Origin: Thiodiazotropha sp040506705
GTDB lineage: Bacteria > Pseudomonadota > Gammaproteobacteria > Chromatiales > Chromatiaceae
Reading direction: 5' to 3'
Length of the DNA: 64,000 bases
Assembly (NCBI GenBank): GCA_040506705.1
Contig: JBEVWG010000002.1
Coordinates: forward strand, 124,001 to 188,000
In this document: positions 62,290-64,000 of the stretch, piece after piece
Position numbering within the stretch: the first letter of the stretch is position 1
Layout of the letters: every line of letters starts with the position of its first letter
Made by a program: the position numbers and the translations under genes
Notes under the pieces: generated by a model
The model's input: the letters and a program-made list of their open reading frames with translations, nothing else
What the model was told of the DNA's origin: nothing
The model's database searches: none

Positions 62290-63942
62290 TTACATCATGC
62301 CGCCCATACCACCCATGCCGCCCATGCCGCCCATATCTCCCATTGGAGGTCCAGCAGCATCGTCCTTAGGCTCATCAGCCACCATGCACTCGGTGGTAAT
62401 CATCAGGCCAGCTACGGAAGAGGCATTCTGCAACGCAGAACGGGTAACCTTGGTAGGATCCAGAATACCCATATCCATCATGTCGCCGTAGGTGTCATTC
62501 GAGGCATTGAAACCGAAGTTACCTTCACCATTGCGAACTTTGTCCAGCACCACTGAAGGCTCACCACCAGCATTGCTGACGATTTGACGCAGAGGCTCTT
62601 CCATGGAACGACAGGCGATGGTAATACCGACATCCTGATCGTGATTTTCACCAGTCAGATCAGAGAGGGCCTGCAAAGAACGCACCAGTGCGACACCGCC
62701 ACCTGGAACAACGCCCTCTTCAACTGCCGCACGAGTAGCATGCAGAGCATCTTCAACACGAGCCTTCTTCTCTTTCATCTCAACTTCGGTAGCAGCACCG
62801 ACCTTGATCACGGCAACACCACCGGCGAGCTTGGCTACACGCTCCTGCAGTTTTTCCCGATCATAGTCAGAAGAGGTCTCTTCAATCTGAGCACGGATCT
62901 GCTCGACTCGGGCCTTAATATCACCCTCAACACCAGCACCATCGATAACGGTGGTCTCTTCTTTGGTGATGGTTACTTTCTTAGCGCTACCCAGATCATC
63001 AAGAGTAGCTTTCTCCAGAGAAAGACCCACCTCTTCTGAGATTACAGTACCACCGGTGAGGATAGCGATATCCTGCAACATCGCCTTACGACGATCACCA
63101 AAGCCTGGGGCTTTGACCGCAGTAACCTTAACGATACCGCGCAGGTTATTGACTACCAGAGTAGCTAGCGCTTCGCCTTCCACATCTTCAGCGATGATCA
63201 GCAATGGCTTACCCGCTTTGGCAACACCTTCAAGCACTGGCAGCAATTCACGGATATTGGAGATCTTCTTGTCGTGCAGCAGGATAAAGGGTTCATCCAG
63301 CTCAGCCGCCTGACTCTGCTGATTGGTAACGAAGTAGGGAGAGAGGTAGCCACGGTCAAACTGCATACCTTCCACGACATCAAGCTCATTCTGCAGAGCA
63401 GAGCCTTCTTCGACGGTGATAACACCCTCTTTACCCACTTTCTGCATGGCTTCAGCAATGATGTCGCCCACATTGGTGTCAGAGTTGGCAGAGATGGTGC
63501 CTACCTGGGCGATCTCTTTATCGTCTGAACAAGGACGGGAGATGTTTTTCAGCTCCTCAACTGCGGTGATCACAGCTTTATCGATGCCCCGCTTGAGATC
63601 CATCGGATTCATTCCCGCAGCAACCGCTTTCAGACCCTCGCGAACCATGGCCTGAGCCAGCACGGTAGCAGTGGTGGTGCCGTCGCCAGCAACATCAGAA
63701 GTCTGGGAAGAGACCTCTTTAACCATCTGCGCACCCATGTTTTCAAACTTGTCGGCAAGCTCGATCTCTTTGGCTACTGAAACACCGTCTTTAGTTACGG
63801 TTGGCGCACCGAAGCTCTTCTCAAGAACTACGTTACGACCTTTAGGGCCGAGGGTTACCTTAACCGCATTGGCCAGGATGTTGACGCCTTTCATCATACG
63901 TTGGCGGGCATCATCACCAAATTGTACTTCTTTTGCACTCAT
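62290..63942 (-). CDS. groEL: Chaperonin GroEL
   Basis: 550-aa 60-kDa chaperonin, full length, ending in the usual Gly-Met tail (GGMGGMGGMGGMM). ATP-site motifs LGPKGRNVV, GDGTTTATVLA and VVPGGGVAL are intact, with the apical domain between ~190 and 375. A strong AAGGAA ribosome site precedes the ATG. The groES gene is expected just beyond the window's right end; the 58 bases present upstream hold only a CAGGCT-T-AGCCTG palindrome (63983-63995), and no groES coding sequence could be identified. Confidence 0.98.
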   Translation of the reverse strand: MSAKEVQFGDDARQRMMKGVNILANAVKVTLGPKGRNVVLEKSFGAPTVTKDGVSVAKEIELADKFENMGAQMVKEVSSQTSDVAGDGTTTATVLAQAMVREGLKAVAAGMNPMDLKRGIDKAVITAVEELKNISRPCSDDKEIAQVGTISANSDTNVGDIIAEAMQKVGKEGVITVEEGSALQNELDVVEGMQFDRGYLSPYFVTNQQSQAAELDEPFILLHDKKISNIRELLPVLEGVAKAGKPLLIIAEDVEGEALATLVVNNLRGIVKVTAVKAPGFGDRRKAMLQDIAILTGGTVISEEVGLSLEKATLDDLGSAKKVTITKEETTVIDGAGVEGDIKARVEQIRAQIEETSSDYDREKLQERVAKLAGGVAVIKVGAATEVEMKEKKARVEDALHATRAAVEEGVVPGGGVALVRSLQALSDLTGENHDQDVGITIACRSMEEPLRQIVSNAGGEPSVVLDKVRNGEGNFGFNASNDTYGDMMDMGILDPTKVTRSALQNASSVAGLMITTECMVADEPKDDAAGPPMGDMGGMGGMGGMGGMM

Positions 63943-64000
63943 GTCTTAATTTCCTTGGAAAATGTTGAGATTCGTCATCAGGCTAAGCCTGCAGGGATAT

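Noticed and set aside
62297..62556. Plus-strand frames antisense to groEL, rich in Pro or His/Ala
   Set aside because: They are reverse translations of the Gly-Met tail and body of GroEL.

Overview
The window looks like chromosome of a gammaproteobacterium of roughly even base composition, probably a sulfur-oxidising Chromatiales-type lineage. The basis is family resemblance only: GlnE, RapA, CreA, IlvE, GroEL, cytochrome c4, a CHCC zinc-finger protein and a DsrC/TusE-family protein, plus c-type cytochromes and abundant chemotaxis and c-di-GMP signalling. No rRNA or tRNA gene was seen. The species is an inference with low confidence.

Layout. 1-2.5 kb: metE. 2.8-7.0 kb: a chromosomal integron. 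It has a divergently transcribed integron integrase (carrying two compensating frameshifts), a candidate cassette promoter, attI, five small AT-rich cassette genes, three recognisable attC sites and one decayed cassette gene. A ~42-bp attI-like hairpin occurs three times and splits the array into three modules. 7-14.3 kb: a secreted acidic protein, a DRE-TIM aldolase-like enzyme and an RND efflux pump with its adaptor. 14.9-19.1 kb: a glucosylglycerate locus (phosphatase, synthase and a GH13 phosphorylase). 19.3-31 kb: a DsrC-like protein behind a perfect FNR-type box, CreA, a chemoreceptor, a diguanylate cyclase, an EEP-family hydrolase, cytochromes c4 and c551-type, a PCu(A)C copper chaperone and small conserved proteins. 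31-34 kb: rapA followed by a 204-bp tandem repeat.

35-46.7 kb is a sensory block. Two periplasmic binding proteins without transporter partners sit next to a membrane histidine kinase, divergent from two tandem TonB-dependent receptors. Beyond these are a hipBA-type toxin-antitoxin pair with a palindromic operator, a GGDEF-EAL response regulator and a single-domain response regulator. 47-51 kb holds a CHCC protein, ilvE and glnE.

51.4-59.4 kb is the most interesting region: two convergent operons forming a small biosynthetic cluster. The plus-strand arm encodes an ABC exporter, an acyl carrier protein, a full ketosynthase and a degenerate ketosynthase. The minus-strand arm encodes a DarA-like flavodoxin-fold protein, a KAS III/DarB-like ketosynthase, an unknown 135-aa protein and a BtrH-type acyltransferase. 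It resembles a stripped-down dialkylresorcinol/flexirubin-type locus without the usual reductases. A 26-bp inverted repeat overlaps the start codon of its ketosynthase. The window ends with a CZB-domain chemoreceptor and groEL.

A dispersed repeat family built from GC-rich palindromes (GGTGCGGCAGGGCCGCACC and GGTGGGGCATGGCCCCACC) occurs in three intergenic spaces (around 17.0, 20.0 and 34.2 kb).
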